A stretch of 64,000 nucleotides of DNA from Sulfurimonas sp. SAG-AH-194-C21 (GCF_029215985.1 NZ_JAEMVC010000006.1:1-64000), one strand, 5' to 3'. Counted from the stretch's first letter, positions 1 to 9,281 are shown. Made by a program: numbers and translations. The notes: a model not told the origin generated them from the letters alone.

Positions 1-2024
1 ACAAGTACTTTCTCTTTTTCTAAAGCTCTCTCATACTCTATGTCTATGGCATCTCTATTTTTTGTTCTAAGGTATACACTTCTAAGAGTAATGCCATCAT
101 AGTTATAGATGATACTATCACTTGAGACATTTGGTCGTTTTAGTGAGTCTATAACTATGATATTTTCATACTCTAAACCCTTTGACTTATGAACAGTCAA
201 AACTCGAACACCACTGATGTCTGAAGAAGCGGCTGCCGTGTCAAGACGTTCATATTCAAAAAGTAACGCTTCTACATCACTATACCTAACCACTGAGTTT
301 AAAAAACGCACTAAGTGAAAATCATCACTAAAAAGCTTGTACTTATCTATCGCATATTTAACTATATCTAAGAGTTTAGTTTTGTTAAAGTCTGCTCTAT
401 AAATCTTTATAGGAGTTTGCTCTATAAGTGCAAAAAAGTTATGTCTATATATCTCTTTATTAAAGTAAAGATACTTGAGATACTCCAAAATCGCTTTTAC
501 ACTTTTCTGGTTGATGAGTTTAGTTGTTGTCTCTGTCACTACTTCTATATGCTCATCTAAAAGAGCATTTTTTATAGCTTCGCCATCTCCATTTGTCGCA
601 CATAAAATAGCTATTGAGTTGCTATCTGCTCCAAGACTAAGAAACTCTTTTACTTGAGTTATAACCTCTTCTAAGGGCTCATCATTTTGGGTAACTGCTA
701 CATAACCCCCATCAGCACCACTGCGAACTAACTGGTCTGAGTAGTTATGTATCTTTTGCTTAAATGAGCGGTTAACAAACTCTATAACCTCTTTTTGTGA
801 ACGATAATTTGTCAGTAGCTTTTGTACCTCAGTCGCATTTTGCTCGACAACTGTACCAAAAAGAGCCGAGACACCACCACGAAACCTATAAATAGACTGT
901 TTAACATCACCAACAAAAAAGAAACTTCCATTTTCAAAGATACCTGATCCAGAAGTAATCTCCTCAATAAGTGGTTTTAGAATTTCATACTGTGTTATGC
1001 TTGTATCTTGAAACTCATCGAGTAGCATATGTTCTATCTTTGCATCGAGCCTAAAGTATAAAAACTCACTATCATCTAGCTTGTGTAAAATAGTATGAAC
1101 TAAAGAAGTAACATCTGAAAAGCTAAGTTCACTATCTTCCATGTAAAGGCCTTTTTTTGCCTTTTGGTAGATATCTACTAACTCACTTAAAGCGTAAAAA
1201 AAGTTCTGCTCTTTAGCTTTGTAGTAGCCTTTAACAGCTTCTTGAATAGTATGAAGATTTTGATTCATCTCAAGCGAAAAACATTTTTTAAAGACCCAGT
1301 ACTCAAGCGACTCTTTAACTATCCAAGACTTAGTCAGTAACTCTTCAAAACTCTCTGCGTTTACAGCTTTTATAAGTGAAGCCGATGCACCCTTGCAGTT
1401 ACTCACTATAGTTTGTAGGTTTGACAATGCAACTAAGGCATCTTTTTCAAACGTATCTGTACTTGTTTGCACAAAAGTTATGTTTGAGAGTTCCTCTTTT
1501 TTGAGATAAAAAGCATCTAAAAGTGTAAATATATCTGTCACTCTTTTTTTCGATTCTAAAGAGAGGTTTATAAGTTGACTGCGTTTACCCGCAACACTTA
1601 CCTCTTTTAAAAATCTCTCTAAAAGTTTTTGTTCATGTTGTGAAGCAAAGGTAGAAAAGTCTGGCATAAGTGAGGCATACAGAGAAAACTTTCTTAAAAT
1701 GTGCGTAAAAAAACTATCAATAGTCATAATCTTCGTATGAGCATTTAAAAACTCATTTAAAATTGTATCTCTTTGACTTAGTAAGTATTCAACAGAAAGC
1801 TCGGTCACTTTTGCTATCTCAAAGCGTTCATCGCGATTTTCCAACTCTTCTAAAGTCTCAACAACCCTCTCACTCATTTCATGAGCCGCTTTATTTGTAA
1901 AAGTTAGTGCTAGAATTTTTGTTGGATCCGAACCACGAAATAAAAGTGAGAGATAACGCACAACAAGCATAAAAGTCTTTCCACTTCCTGCACTCGCTTC
2001 ATAAGCTAAGTTAGTTATTAACAT
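1..2024 (-). CDS. addA: AddA/RecB-like UvrD-family helicase, partial (C-terminus off the window)
   Basis: This gene is missing from the ORF track because it runs off the left edge; I translated it by hand from an ATG at 2022-2024. The frame contains a Walker A box (ASAGSGKTF) right at the N-terminus, LLDEFQDTS (motif II), VGDVKQSIYRFRGG (motif III) and TVHKSKGLE (motif V), which define an SF1A UvrD/RecB-type helicase. About 674 codons are visible. Family knowledge: with an AddB partner it unwinds and degrades DNA ends to start RecA-dependent double-strand-break repair. The start lies 3 bases after the stop of the multicopper oxidase, and no strong Shine-Dalgarno is seen, so it may be translationally coupled. 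The AddB gene is one gene further upstream. Whether the C-terminus carries a nuclease domain cannot be seen here. Confidence 0.93.
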   Translation of the reverse strand, partial: MLITNLAYEASAGSGKTFMLVVRYLSLLFRGSDPTKILALTFTNKAAHEMSERVVETLEELENRDERFEIAKVTELSVEYLLSQRDTILNEFLNAHTKIMTIDSFFTHILRKFSLYASLMPDFSTFASQHEQKLLERFLKEVSVAGKRSQLINLSLESKKRVTDIFTLLDAFYLKKEELSNITFVQTSTDTFEKDALVALSNLQTIVSNCKGASASLIKAVNAESFEELLTKSWIVKESLEYWVFKKCFSLEMNQNLHTIQEAVKGYYKAKEQNFFYALSELVDIYQKAKKGLYMEDSELSFSDVTSLVHTILHKLDDSEFLYFRLDAKIEHMLLDEFQDTSITQYEILKPLIEEITSGSGIFENGSFFFVGDVKQSIYRFRGGVSALFGTVVEQNATEVQKLLTNYRSQKEVIEFVNRSFKQKIHNYSDQLVRSGADGGYVAVTQNDEPLEEVITQVKEFLSLGADSNSIAILCATNGDGEAIKNALLDEHIEVVTETTTKLINQKSVKAILEYLKYLYFNKEIYRHNFFALIEQTPIKIYRADFNKTKLLDIVKYAIDKYKLFSDDFHLVRFLNSVVRYSDVEALLFEYERLDTAAASSDISGVRVLTVHKSKGLEYENIIVIDSLKRPNVSSDSIIYNYDGITLRSVYLRTKNRDAIDIEYERALEKEKVL

Positions 2025-2027
2025 TTA

Positions 2028-3503
2028 TTACTCAACAGTAAATTGTCCCATCATTCCGGCATCTTCATGCTCTAAAAAGTGGCAATGATACATATATGGC
2101 AATGTAGTATCTGTATAGTCTGTCATTTTGATCAAAATTCTTACCTTTTCATTTGGTGGAATTATAACTGTGTCTTTATAGCCTTTCTCATTTTCAGCCA
2201 CAGCACTTGCTAAGCCATTTCTATCTAAAACTCTAAAATGACTCGCATGAATATGAAAGTTATGTGTCGCATTCATAGTGTTTGTCACTTCCCATACTTC
2301 TGTCTGATTCACAGGTACTCTTTCATCGATTCTATCTATATCCATCTCTTTATTATTGATAGTTAATATTGGATTTCCTCCACCTGTGCCCTCTAAAGTA
2401 AAGAGTCGAGTTTTGGCAGATAAGCTTTCATCAACAACATCAAGTGTACCTGTTAAAGTTGATGGTAAGTTCTGCACAGCACTAGCAGTGTTTCCAACAT
2501 TTATAGAGAGTATCGTAGCGCTTCTTGCATCAATGGTCTCTGTCACATTTAATTTTATAGTTGAGTTACTATCCCCTGAGAGGTCAACAACTATCTCAGC
2601 ACGCTCTCCAGGACTTAGTCTTACTTTTGCTAATGAAATAGGACTCGATAAAAAAGAGTTGTCTCCTGCTATCTGAGAAAATCCTCTTCCATCACTAAAA
2701 CTAAAGTCATATACACCCGCATTACTTCCATTAAGAAGTCTCAGTCTTAAAAGACCAGTTTTTGCATCAAAAATAGGATTTACTTGACCATTTACAATGA
2801 AAATATCCCCACGATAACCTCGCATGATATCTCTATTAGTTGGATTATAACTGAGCTCTCCATTGTCATCAAAAATACGGTCTTGCACGACAAGAGGTAT
2901 ATCATCCACTCCATATGTTTTTGGTAGTGCTAAAGCTTGACTTTCACTATCTTCAAGAATTATCATACCGGCTAAACCTTTGTAAACATGCTCTGCTGTT
3001 TTACCCATTAAGTGAGGATGGTACCAGTTTGTACATGCTTTTTGATTCACAGTATAGGTCGCTTTTAAACTAGAACCTGCGACAATTTTTTGATGAGGAC
3101 CACCATCCATACTAGCTGGAAGATGCATACCATGTCCATGTATAGTTGTGTCTTCTTTTAAATTATTTTGGTAAGTAATATCGACCTTATCTCCATCTTT
3201 AAGAAGAAGTGTTGGACCTAAGAGACTTCCATTTATCCCATATGTTTGAGTCTTTACTTCATTATAAAATGAGTGTGAGCTCTCTTGGATAGTCAAATTA
3301 TAACTCTTTACTCCCGTTATAGCATCTGCTGTAGGGTCTAATAATGTAGGAATGTTAAGAGGATCTCCTGTTTTTAAAGTCAGTGTAGCTGGAGTTGTGG
3401 GAGTTGGAGCGGGTGTACTACTTCCACTATCACTACTACCACAACCCGTCATTAAGAACAGTGCAGTAACTGCACTTAATTCTATAAAATTTCTTCTTTG
3501 CAT
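2028..3503 (-). CDS. Periplasmic multicopper oxidase (CueO/CotA/laccase-like)
   Basis: A 491-aa protein with all the copper motifs of a three-domain multicopper oxidase: HGHGMHLP and WYHPHL near the N-terminus, and HNFHIHASHF and MYHCHFLEHED near the C-terminus, the last giving the type 1 Cys/His and nearby Met ligands. The N-terminus starts QRRNFIELSA, like a Tat twin-arginine motif, and then reaches MTGCGSS, which resembles a lipobox, so export and lipid anchoring are likely. A Ser/Pro/Thr-rich linker follows. Substrate cannot be told; cuprous copper, metals or phenols are the family's usual choices. A good RBS (AAGGATAG) precedes the ATG, and a 64-bp AT-rich gap upstream may hold its own promoter. 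It sits between addB and addA, an unusual place. Confidence 0.92.
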   Translation of the reverse strand: MQRRNFIELSAVTALFLMTGCGSSDSGSSTPAPTPTTPATLTLKTGDPLNIPTLLDPTADAITGVKSYNLTIQESSHSFYNEVKTQTYGINGSLLGPTLLLKDGDKVDITYQNNLKEDTTIHGHGMHLPASMDGGPHQKIVAGSSLKATYTVNQKACTNWYHPHLMGKTAEHVYKGLAGMIILEDSESQALALPKTYGVDDIPLVVQDRIFDDNGELSYNPTNRDIMRGYRGDIFIVNGQVNPIFDAKTGLLRLRLLNGSNAGVYDFSFSDGRGFSQIAGDNSFLSSPISLAKVRLSPGERAEIVVDLSGDSNSTIKLNVTETIDARSATILSINVGNTASAVQNLPSTLTGTLDVVDESLSAKTRLFTLEGTGGGNPILTINNKEMDIDRIDERVPVNQTEVWEVTNTMNATHNFHIHASHFRVLDRNGLASAVAENEKGYKDTVIIPPNEKVRILIKMTDYTDTTLPYMYHCHFLEHEDAGMMGQFTVE

Positions 3504-3567
3504 TTTACTATCCTTAAATATAATTTAACTAAATTGTATCATAATAGTATAAGTGAAATATTAGTGA

Positions 3568-5913
3568 TTAATCTCGTCCGCACATTACAGCATATTCACA
3601 GTATTTACACTGAGCCAAATCTTCGCAGAGGATAAAGTCTATAGACTCAACTTGAAGCAGATCTTTTATGTGAGACTGTAGTATCTCTAGCTTTTCATTT
3701 AAAAAGGCTTCAGGTACTATTTCCACTTCTTTTAAGTCATAAAAAGCACAGCTTGTCACATCACCTAGTGCTTGCGTTAAAAGATAGTAGAACTCTAACT
3801 GAAAGTCTGTTGCCTCTGTAAAGTTGTTTTTATTATAAAGTTTATACGAGCCTGTTTTATAATCAAGCACTTCTATCTCATTATCGCGTTTATCTACTCT
3901 ATCTATCTGACCCATAAGCGTCATACCTGCATACTCAACACTAAAACTCTCTTCACAAGAGTAAACCTCAAAACCATCTGTAAATCTTTGTATCTCTTTT
4001 GCATAAAATTTTTGCAGTCGTTTTTTTTGTAAACTAATGAGATACTTATCAAGTTCACTTTTTCCACACTGTATATCTAACTCTTTTTCTAAGTCTTTTT
4101 GTAACTCTCTAGCATCTTCATAAGAGTTTTTCTTTGAGTAGACTTCCTTGAGTGCTAAATGCACTACATTTCCAATCTCATACTCTTGGGGTACATCTTG
4201 AGGTATATCATGCCCATACAATTTTTGGATATATTTATGATAATACCTGCGTTTACAAGTGAGATAAGTTTTTAGTCTAGTAGCTGAAAGTTTTACATCT
4301 TTAAAACTATAATCCAGCGCGATACTTACAGGTTCAACTACACTCTTTTTTTCGCGTTTAAAAAGAATATTTGCATAGTCTAACTCTTCATGTATTTTCT
4401 CATCTTTTATACTAAGCTGTTTTAAAAACCTCGAAGCAGAACTTTCGCTTGAGTTCACAAAACATAAAGCCACTTCTTTAGAAGAGTTAATTAGCATCTC
4501 ATAATAGTGCTTTTGCAAGTTCTCTCTATCACTCATAGTTGGAAGGTTTGCATTTTCTCGCACTGCTGTATTTAAAAACATATCTTTATCACTGCGTTTA
4601 GGTACATTTTTATCATCAAAGTCCATAATGATGACAGCATCAAACGCCACACTTCTAGTCTCAAGTACACCCATGACAGTAACCTTACCACCACGAACAT
4701 CATCTAAAGTTCGTCCAGCTAGTCTTTGCATAAACAGACTCAGTAGAGACTTGATGTTCATCTCTTGCATAAAAGATATTATTTTCTCAAAACTATACAA
4801 CTCTTCATTAAAAATCTTCAACTCTTTTTTATCATGAATAAACTCACAAATTTCAGATAAAAAAGCTATAAAGTCTATCTCTTTTAGGCTACTCTTGTAA
4901 ATACTTCTGAGCTTTTCATAAAGTTCATCTCCAACTCTATTCAACCTCGCATAATTTTCTTGTGAATCAAGATCTAGCCTTTTTATACTTGCATTTAGTT
5001 TGATATAAATATCACTAGCAACAAAAGGCTCACCCATCGCAAAGTTAAAGTTACACTTCTCATCAAATATCTTCAACATTGAAGTTCTACTCTCATCAGG
5101 AAGTATTACTGCAATATTTTCTGCTTTATAACCTTTTTGCACAAATTCATATATCTTCTTTTTAACAAATGAAACTTGCAAAAGAGCTTCGCTAAAACTC
5201 TCACACTCTACATTTTCATTTTTAATTACTTTGTTTTTTTCGAGTACTTTTTTATCATTTAAAGATATAAGATATTCATATCCAGCTTCTAACTCTATAC
5301 CTAAGTCTAAAAATCGTGTCTGCATTTTTGTGTTAAAAGCACTTGTTGTAAACTCTATTTGTAATTCTGCAAAGTTAGTATAAGTCTCTAATAACTCAAA
5401 CTCAAAGTTTGTCAGATGTCCTGCGATCTTTACTCTAGTATCTTGATGATTTTTTGCATAGGCTTCATTAAACTCATAAAGTTTTGGTAAAAAAATTCTA
5501 TCAAGATATTTTCTCTCATTACAAAGTTTTTCATAGCGTTTATAAAGTTCTATAAGGATAGTTATATGCTCTTCATACTCAGCATATAAATCAGCAGAGG
5601 CCAACTCATTTATATCATATAACTCAGCAGATATTTCCTCAAAAAACTTAAATATATAAGAACTGTTTTTGGTAAAAGTAAAGAAGTTTCTCTCGATTTG
5701 TAGGTTAGAGAATTCAGAAAAATCTGAAGCTTCTAAAAGTAGTAACACACGACTATCTTCATCTATAAACTGATAGCCATTCACAATACATAACTGTGAA
5801 ATAAAATCGCTCATAGTTATGTAGTTTGGGAGGAAAAGGGATTCTTCGCGAAGTTGCAATTGCTGGTCTCTGATTGCGCGAGCAGAGGGTAGTACTAAAG
5901 TTCTCTCATCCAC
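3568..5913 (-). CDS. addB: AddB-like PD-(D/E)XK exonuclease
   Basis: A 781-aa protein. The C-terminal third has the RecB/AddB nuclease signature: GQIDRVDKRDNEIEVLDYKTGSYK carries the D...(D/E)XK residues. A cysteine in TYLTCKRRYY together with the terminal cluster (CEDLAQCKYCEYAVMC) matches the four-cysteine iron-sulfur staple of AddB nucleases. The N-terminal two thirds look like an inactive helicase fold (for example KVTVMGVLETRSVAFDAVIIMDFDD resembles motif IV/V of UvrD proteins), and no Walker A is present, as expected for AddB. It should act with the AddA-like helicase encoded two genes downstream on the same strand. It starts 11 bp after the FixH stop, so the addB-MCO-addA run may be read from the cbb3 region or from an internal promoter. 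Confidence 0.88.
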   Translation of the reverse strand: MDERTLVLPSARAIRDQQLQLREESLFLPNYITMSDFISQLCIVNGYQFIDEDSRVLLLLEASDFSEFSNLQIERNFFTFTKNSSYIFKFFEEISAELYDINELASADLYAEYEEHITILIELYKRYEKLCNERKYLDRIFLPKLYEFNEAYAKNHQDTRVKIAGHLTNFEFELLETYTNFAELQIEFTTSAFNTKMQTRFLDLGIELEAGYEYLISLNDKKVLEKNKVIKNENVECESFSEALLQVSFVKKKIYEFVQKGYKAENIAVILPDESRTSMLKIFDEKCNFNFAMGEPFVASDIYIKLNASIKRLDLDSQENYARLNRVGDELYEKLRSIYKSSLKEIDFIAFLSEICEFIHDKKELKIFNEELYSFEKIISFMQEMNIKSLLSLFMQRLAGRTLDDVRGGKVTVMGVLETRSVAFDAVIIMDFDDKNVPKRSDKDMFLNTAVRENANLPTMSDRENLQKHYYEMLINSSKEVALCFVNSSESSASRFLKQLSIKDEKIHEELDYANILFKREKKSVVEPVSIALDYSFKDVKLSATRLKTYLTCKRRYYHKYIQKLYGHDIPQDVPQEYEIGNVVHLALKEVYSKKNSYEDARELQKDLEKELDIQCGKSELDKYLISLQKKRLQKFYAKEIQRFTDGFEVYSCEESFSVEYAGMTLMGQIDRVDKRDNEIEVLDYKTGSYKLYNKNNFTEATDFQLEFYYLLTQALGDVTSCAFYDLKEVEIVPEAFLNEKLEILQSHIKDLLQVESIDFILCEDLAQCKYCEYAVMCGRD

Positions 5914-5924
5914 AATATTATGCC

Positions 5925-6425
5925 TTAGAACTCATACGATCTTGGGTTTCGAGTGTCTGTTTTAATATTTAAAAAACGTTCTATATCATCTATACTCACT
6001 TTAGCAATTATATTCCACACACCTTGTTTTGGAAACTTCTCCATAGTAAAGCTATAAACACCATTATCTACACTAGGATTTTCTAATGTCTTATCAAACT
6101 TATCGGTCTCTGGTCTACTTATGGCGATTTTTATCGTAGCATTATTCAAAACTGTACCATCTTTAGTAGTCACTCTGTATGCGATAACTGGAGAATCACC
6201 TGATATTTTTCCTGTAATATATTCGATTTTATAAAGTATATCAAACGCCATTCTTTTTTTGATAAAGTCGTTAGCGTTTAAGTCTGCATCTTGATACTTT
6301 GTCATATAAGCATCACTCTCTTGAATTGCAGAACTCTCTGTAATAAAAATAGTCGCGATACAAAAGCTAAATACTAATGTAATAGCAGCGCCGATGGCAT
6401 AAGGCCAAGCTCTTCCTTTACTCAT
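5925..6425 (-). CDS. fixH: FixH-family protein, cbb3 oxidase accessory
   Basis: A small membrane protein of about 166 aa: one N-terminal transmembrane helix (YAIGAAITLVFSFCIATIFI) followed by a periplasmic beta-rich domain ending in GVWNIIAKVSID, which is typical of FixH/CcoH-type proteins. Family knowledge: FixH/CcoH assists assembly or stability of cbb3 oxidase. The track starts at 6428, but the first ATG is only 3 nt from the GGAG and the second (6423-6425) is 6 nt away, so I take the second. It overlaps the preceding TPM-like gene by 8 bp and is the last gene of the ccoNOQP cluster. Confidence 0.75.
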   Translation of the reverse strand: MSKGRAWPYAIGAAITLVFSFCIATIFITESSAIQESDAYMTKYQDADLNANDFIKKRMAFDILYKIEYITGKISGDSPVIAYRVTTKDGTVLNNATIKIAISRPETDKFDKTLENPSVDNGVYSFTMEKFPKQGVWNIIAKVSIDDIERFLNIKTDTRNPRSYEF

Positions 6426-7131
6426 CATCTGCTCCTTTTTTCTTGAACTTGTTTCTTAAGTATAAAAATAGAGCATACAATAAAAAACCATAAAAAAGTG
6501 TTTTTATAATCATCAAAGGGTATTGTGAAGATTCACTTACACCATTATCTAAAGTCAAGTCATGTGCCGAAGCCACCTGCATAGATATGTCTAAGTAGCC
6601 ATTATACATGGCTGCTGAATACTTACCAGTTTGATCACCCTTAACCTTGTTACCAAGGAGAGGTAATATCGATCCGCCTGAGTTACTCATAAGCTCTTTT
6701 ATATCATCAAAACTTCTAGCAAAGAGAACAGAGATAAAAAAAGCTTGAACCGGTGATGCTACAGGACTTAGCACTTGGTTTTTATTAAAATATTTATATA
6801 AAGAGACATCACTTGTCCAGATATTTACATTTTTATCAAGTTCTGAGAACATTAAAACTATTGTAGGTTTTGAGAACTCTGAAAGCAGTTCTTTTTCATA
6901 AACTTCTATCGTTTGATTTTGCGGTACTTCTTTAAGCATTACTAGCTTTAAAGCAACTCCTGTTTTATCAAAAAGTTCTGAACCTAAGGTCTCAATATTT
7001 TGTGCGAACTTATCATTATGTATTATTTCATCTTTATATAAATACTCTGCTCCAACTTCTGTTTGAAAAAAAATGGTGATTATAAGGGCAAGAAGCCCTT
7101 TAATAAATTTGTGCAACTTAAACCTAACCAA
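6418..7131 (-). CDS. TPM-domain-like membrane protein in the cbb3 operon
   Basis: A 237-aa protein with an N-terminal signal sequence (FIKGLLALIITIFFQ), a soluble domain of about 110 residues that resembles the TPM domain (ETLGSELFDKTGVALKLVML), and a C-terminal transmembrane helix followed by a basic tail (RNKFKKKGADDE). Its topology suggests an anchored periplasmic domain. The start is unclear: the track uses TTG at 7129-7131, which overlaps the stop of the 29-aa gene by 8 bp, but a TTG at 7114-7116 has a better spaced TTAGG. The role is not known; position inside the cbb3 cluster suggests oxidase assembly or membrane quality control, by inference only. Confidence 0.65.
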   Translation of the reverse strand: MVRFKLHKFIKGLLALIITIFFQTEVGAEYLYKDEIIHNDKFAQNIETLGSELFDKTGVALKLVMLKEVPQNQTIEVYEKELLSEFSKPTIVLMFSELDKNVNIWTSDVSLYKYFNKNQVLSPVASPVQAFFISVLFARSFDDIKELMSNSGGSILPLLGNKVKGDQTGKYSAAMYNGYLDISMQVASAHDLTLDNGVSESSQYPLMIIKTLFYGFLLYALFLYLRNKFKKKGADDE

Positions 7132-7213
7132 TATAAAGGTGGTTTGGTGTAAGTACAGCGTAAAGAGTAAAAGCAGCCATAAGAACTAACCCTAATGCAA
7201 TAAGCTTATCCAT
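7124..7213 (-). CDS. 29-aa membrane microprotein inside the cbb3 operon (not in ORF track)
   Basis: Reading the 80-bp gap between DUF4006 and the TPM-like gene gives an ATG ORF of 29 codons beginning MDKLIALGLVLMAAFTLYAV and ending NHLYIG. It has one hydrophobic helix and is preceded by AGGAGTTTAGG, a strong Shine-Dalgarno. Its start is 1 bp after the DUF4006 stop and its end overlaps the next gene by 8 bp, so the spacing is exactly that of an operon gene. Size and shape are those of small oxidase subunits (CcoQ/CcoM/CydX type), but I do not recognise the sequence as any of these. Confidence 0.75.
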   Translation of the reverse strand: MDKLIALGLVLMAAFTLYAVLTPNHLYIG

Positions 7214-7214
7214 C

Positions 7215-7430
7215 CTAAACTCCTTTTACATCTATAATATGTTTTGAACTATTTGTATCAAACATCTTAATAGATTTTTCATCTTTTATATCATAATAAT
7301 CAGTTGCATGATTATTTTGAGCACCTATAGCAAAGTACATAAGAACGCCGAGTGCTATTAAAAGCACTACAACTGCGACACCAAACCCTAAAAGTCCGTC
7401 AAATGCAAAAACATTTCTAGAATCATTCAT
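7215..7430 (-). CDS. DUF4006-family small membrane protein
   Basis: A 71-aa protein with an N-terminal FAFDGLLGFGVAVVVLLIALGVLMYFAIG transmembrane region and a short polar tail containing YYDIKDE. I recognise this as the DUF4006 family found after ccoP in Campylobacterota. Its start lies 1 bp after the ccoP stop. It is probably part of cbb3 assembly or a small accessory subunit, which is inferred from this conserved position. Confidence 0.75.
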   Translation of the reverse strand: MNDSRNVFAFDGLLGFGVAVVVLLIALGVLMYFAIGAQNNHATDYYDIKDEKSIKMFDTNSSKHIIDVKGV

Positions 7431-7431
7431 C

Positions 7432-8364
7432 TTATTCTCCTTTACTTAAACTAATAATATAAGCACTCACTGCCTCTTTTTGTTTAGCATTGAGTCTATC
7501 AAACGCAGGCATAGCTCCAATAGAACCTTTTTTACCATGGTTCAATACATTTACTAAGAGTGTCGTATCGTATGATGCAATATTTGGAGCAAGATCACTA
7601 ATACCTTTTCCATCTGTACCATGACAAGAAGCACATGCACCAGCGAATACATCTGCACCTTCACCACTCATACCATTTGCAACATAAACTGAAACAGCAT
7701 CAATTTCTGAATCTGTAATTGGAGCATAGTCTTTATTTGCATTCATTAAACCATCACGACCAGGCATTGAAGAACCTTCATTCATCAATGAGTTTGTAGA
7801 ACCATTAACAATAACATCTTTTACCGTAACCGATTCTAGTCTAACAGTTAAGTCAGCAGCTTTTCCATCAATACCATCAGCCGCAAGTCCATGACAAACT
7901 TTACACTCAGCCAAAAATACAGACTCACCCATCTCTACAAGTCTATCACCTGTAATAGATGCATACTCTTTTTCAAATTTTGCATTGTGTACAGCAACAT
8001 CTTCATTATACTCACCGATTTGTGAATATGAATTTACTGGATAACCAGCTACAAAATACCATATTCCCCAAACCATAGTTGCTAAATATATAATTGCCCA
8101 ACCTGTTGGTATGGGGTTATAGTACTCACCAATACCATCCCAATTCTCATCAGCTAAATCGCCATCTGCAGTATCTACTTGCATCTGACGAACATATTTT
8201 ATTACAACAAAAACTGTAATTATTACAAGTGCTACTGCACCTGCAACTGCAAGCATATTAACGATATCACCATTAAATCCACCCTTAGATCCAATAACTG
8301 ATACATATGTAAAAGCGAGCATTGCAACGGTAACAATAATACCCCAAAGATAAATCTTATTCAT
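7432..8364 (-). CDS. ccoP: cbb3-type cytochrome c oxidase subunit III (diheme)
   Basis: A 310-aa protein. Two N-terminal transmembrane helices (near residues 5-30 and 85-105, the second being GWAIIYLATMVWGIWYFV) lead into two cytochrome c domains with the heme sites CKVCH and CASCH. A Met ligand candidate lies in MPAFDRL. It feeds electrons from soluble cytochrome c to CcoO and CcoN. It is the fourth gene of the ccoNOQP order, 9 bp after ccoQ. The N-terminus has two helices, as in Campylobacterota CcoP, rather than the single helix of many Proteobacteria. Confidence 0.96.
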   Translation of the reverse strand: MNKIYLWGIIVTVAMLAFTYVSVIGSKGGFNGDIVNMLAVAGAVALVIITVFVVIKYVRQMQVDTADGDLADENWDGIGEYYNPIPTGWAIIYLATMVWGIWYFVAGYPVNSYSQIGEYNEDVAVHNAKFEKEYASITGDRLVEMGESVFLAECKVCHGLAADGIDGKAADLTVRLESVTVKDVIVNGSTNSLMNEGSSMPGRDGLMNANKDYAPITDSEIDAVSVYVANGMSGEGADVFAGACASCHGTDGKGISDLAPNIASYDTTLLVNVLNHGKKGSIGAMPAFDRLNAKQKEAVSAYIISLSKGE

Positions 8365-8373
8365 ATATCTCTC

Positions 8374-8577
8374 CTATTTTTTTTTCTTGCTAGATGTAGC
8401 ATTTACCGGAGTATCTGCTATATCATCTTTTAATGCCATATTGCTATAGTTTTCATAATCGACACCATCAGCATCTTTTCTTCTGCTATATAAATGATAT
8501 ATATAAGCATAAAGTCCAATAGCTAGACCAGCTGTCATTATAAAGTAGCCATAAGCTTGTAACTGAGCAATATCCAT
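8374..8577 (-). CDS. ccoQ: cbb3-type oxidase small subunit IV
   Basis: A 67-aa protein with one transmembrane helix (YGYFIMTAGLAIGLYAYIYHLY) followed by a short charged tail that ends in a lysine run (SSKKKK). Position between ccoO and ccoP and size identify it as CcoQ, which stabilises the assembled oxidase in other bacteria. It follows ccoO by 11 bp. Confidence 0.88.
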   Translation of the reverse strand: MDIAQLQAYGYFIMTAGLAIGLYAYIYHLYSRRKDADGVDYENYSNMALKDDIADTPVNATSSKKKK

Positions 8578-8588
8578 GTTTTAACCTT

Positions 8589-9281
8589 TTACTTAAGACT
8601 ATTCATATATGCAATAATTGCAACAATCTCTGGAATCTTACCACTTGCTACAGCATCTTTGATATCTTGATCTTTCATATCAGCAACTATCACTTTTGCC
8701 TCTTCTAAAGCCAAGGCATTTGCCTCTGCAATAGAGTCTCCCATCTTAATAATTTTACTACTTCCATCTTTCATAGGAATAGGCGTATTATAAGGTGTTG
8801 AGAAGAACTGTGCTATTGTTAACTGCTCAGCGTATGCTGTTGCAACATCTGTTTCGTTCTCATATAACCAAGTGTATTTCGGCATGATTGAACCAGGAAC
8901 AACGGCAGCTGGGTCTTTCATATGATTTTCATGCCAGTCAGTTGTACGGTAGTTACCTACACGCATCAAGTCTGGACCAGTACGTTTTGAACCCCAAAGA
9001 AATGGTCTGTCATATGCATACTCACCACTTAATGAGTAGTGACCATAACGGTCAGTCTCTGATTTAAATGGACGAATAAGTTGTGAATGACAGGCATTAC
9101 AAGAATTTTTAATATAGACATGACGTCCTGCTAACTCTAAAGTTGAGTAGGGAGCAGTCCCTACTAATGGTCGTGATGCTTGAGCAAAGTTTGGAACGAT
9201 TTCTACTAAACCAGCAAATGCAATCACAACAAAGACACTCAATGCAAAAAAGAACGGATGTTTTTCTAACCAATGAAACAT
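8589..9281 (-). CDS. ccoO: cbb3-type cytochrome c oxidase subunit II (monoheme)
   Basis: A 230-aa protein with an N-terminal anchor (FFFALSVFVVIAFAGLVEI) and a single heme c site CNACH in YIKNSCNACHSQLIRPF, the CcoO signature. A later Met in SIMPKYTWLY is the likely axial ligand. Length and motif match the FixO/CcoO family. It passes electrons from CcoP to CcoN and lies 15 bp after ccoN. Confidence 0.96.
   Translation of the reverse strand: MFHWLEKHPFFFALSVFVVIAFAGLVEIVPNFAQASRPLVGTAPYSTLELAGRHVYIKNSCNACHSQLIRPFKSETDRYGHYSLSGEYAYDRPFLWGSKRTGPDLMRVGNYRTTDWHENHMKDPAAVVPGSIMPKYTWLYENETDVATAYAEQLTIAQFFSTPYNTPIPMKDGSSKIIKMGDSIAEANALALEEAKVIVADMKDQDIKDAVASGKIPEIVAIIAYMNSLK

Noticed and set aside
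475-657. 60-aa plus-strand ORF in the track
   Set aside because: It lies inside the AddA reading frame on the other strand, which has clear helicase motifs; it is a shadow.
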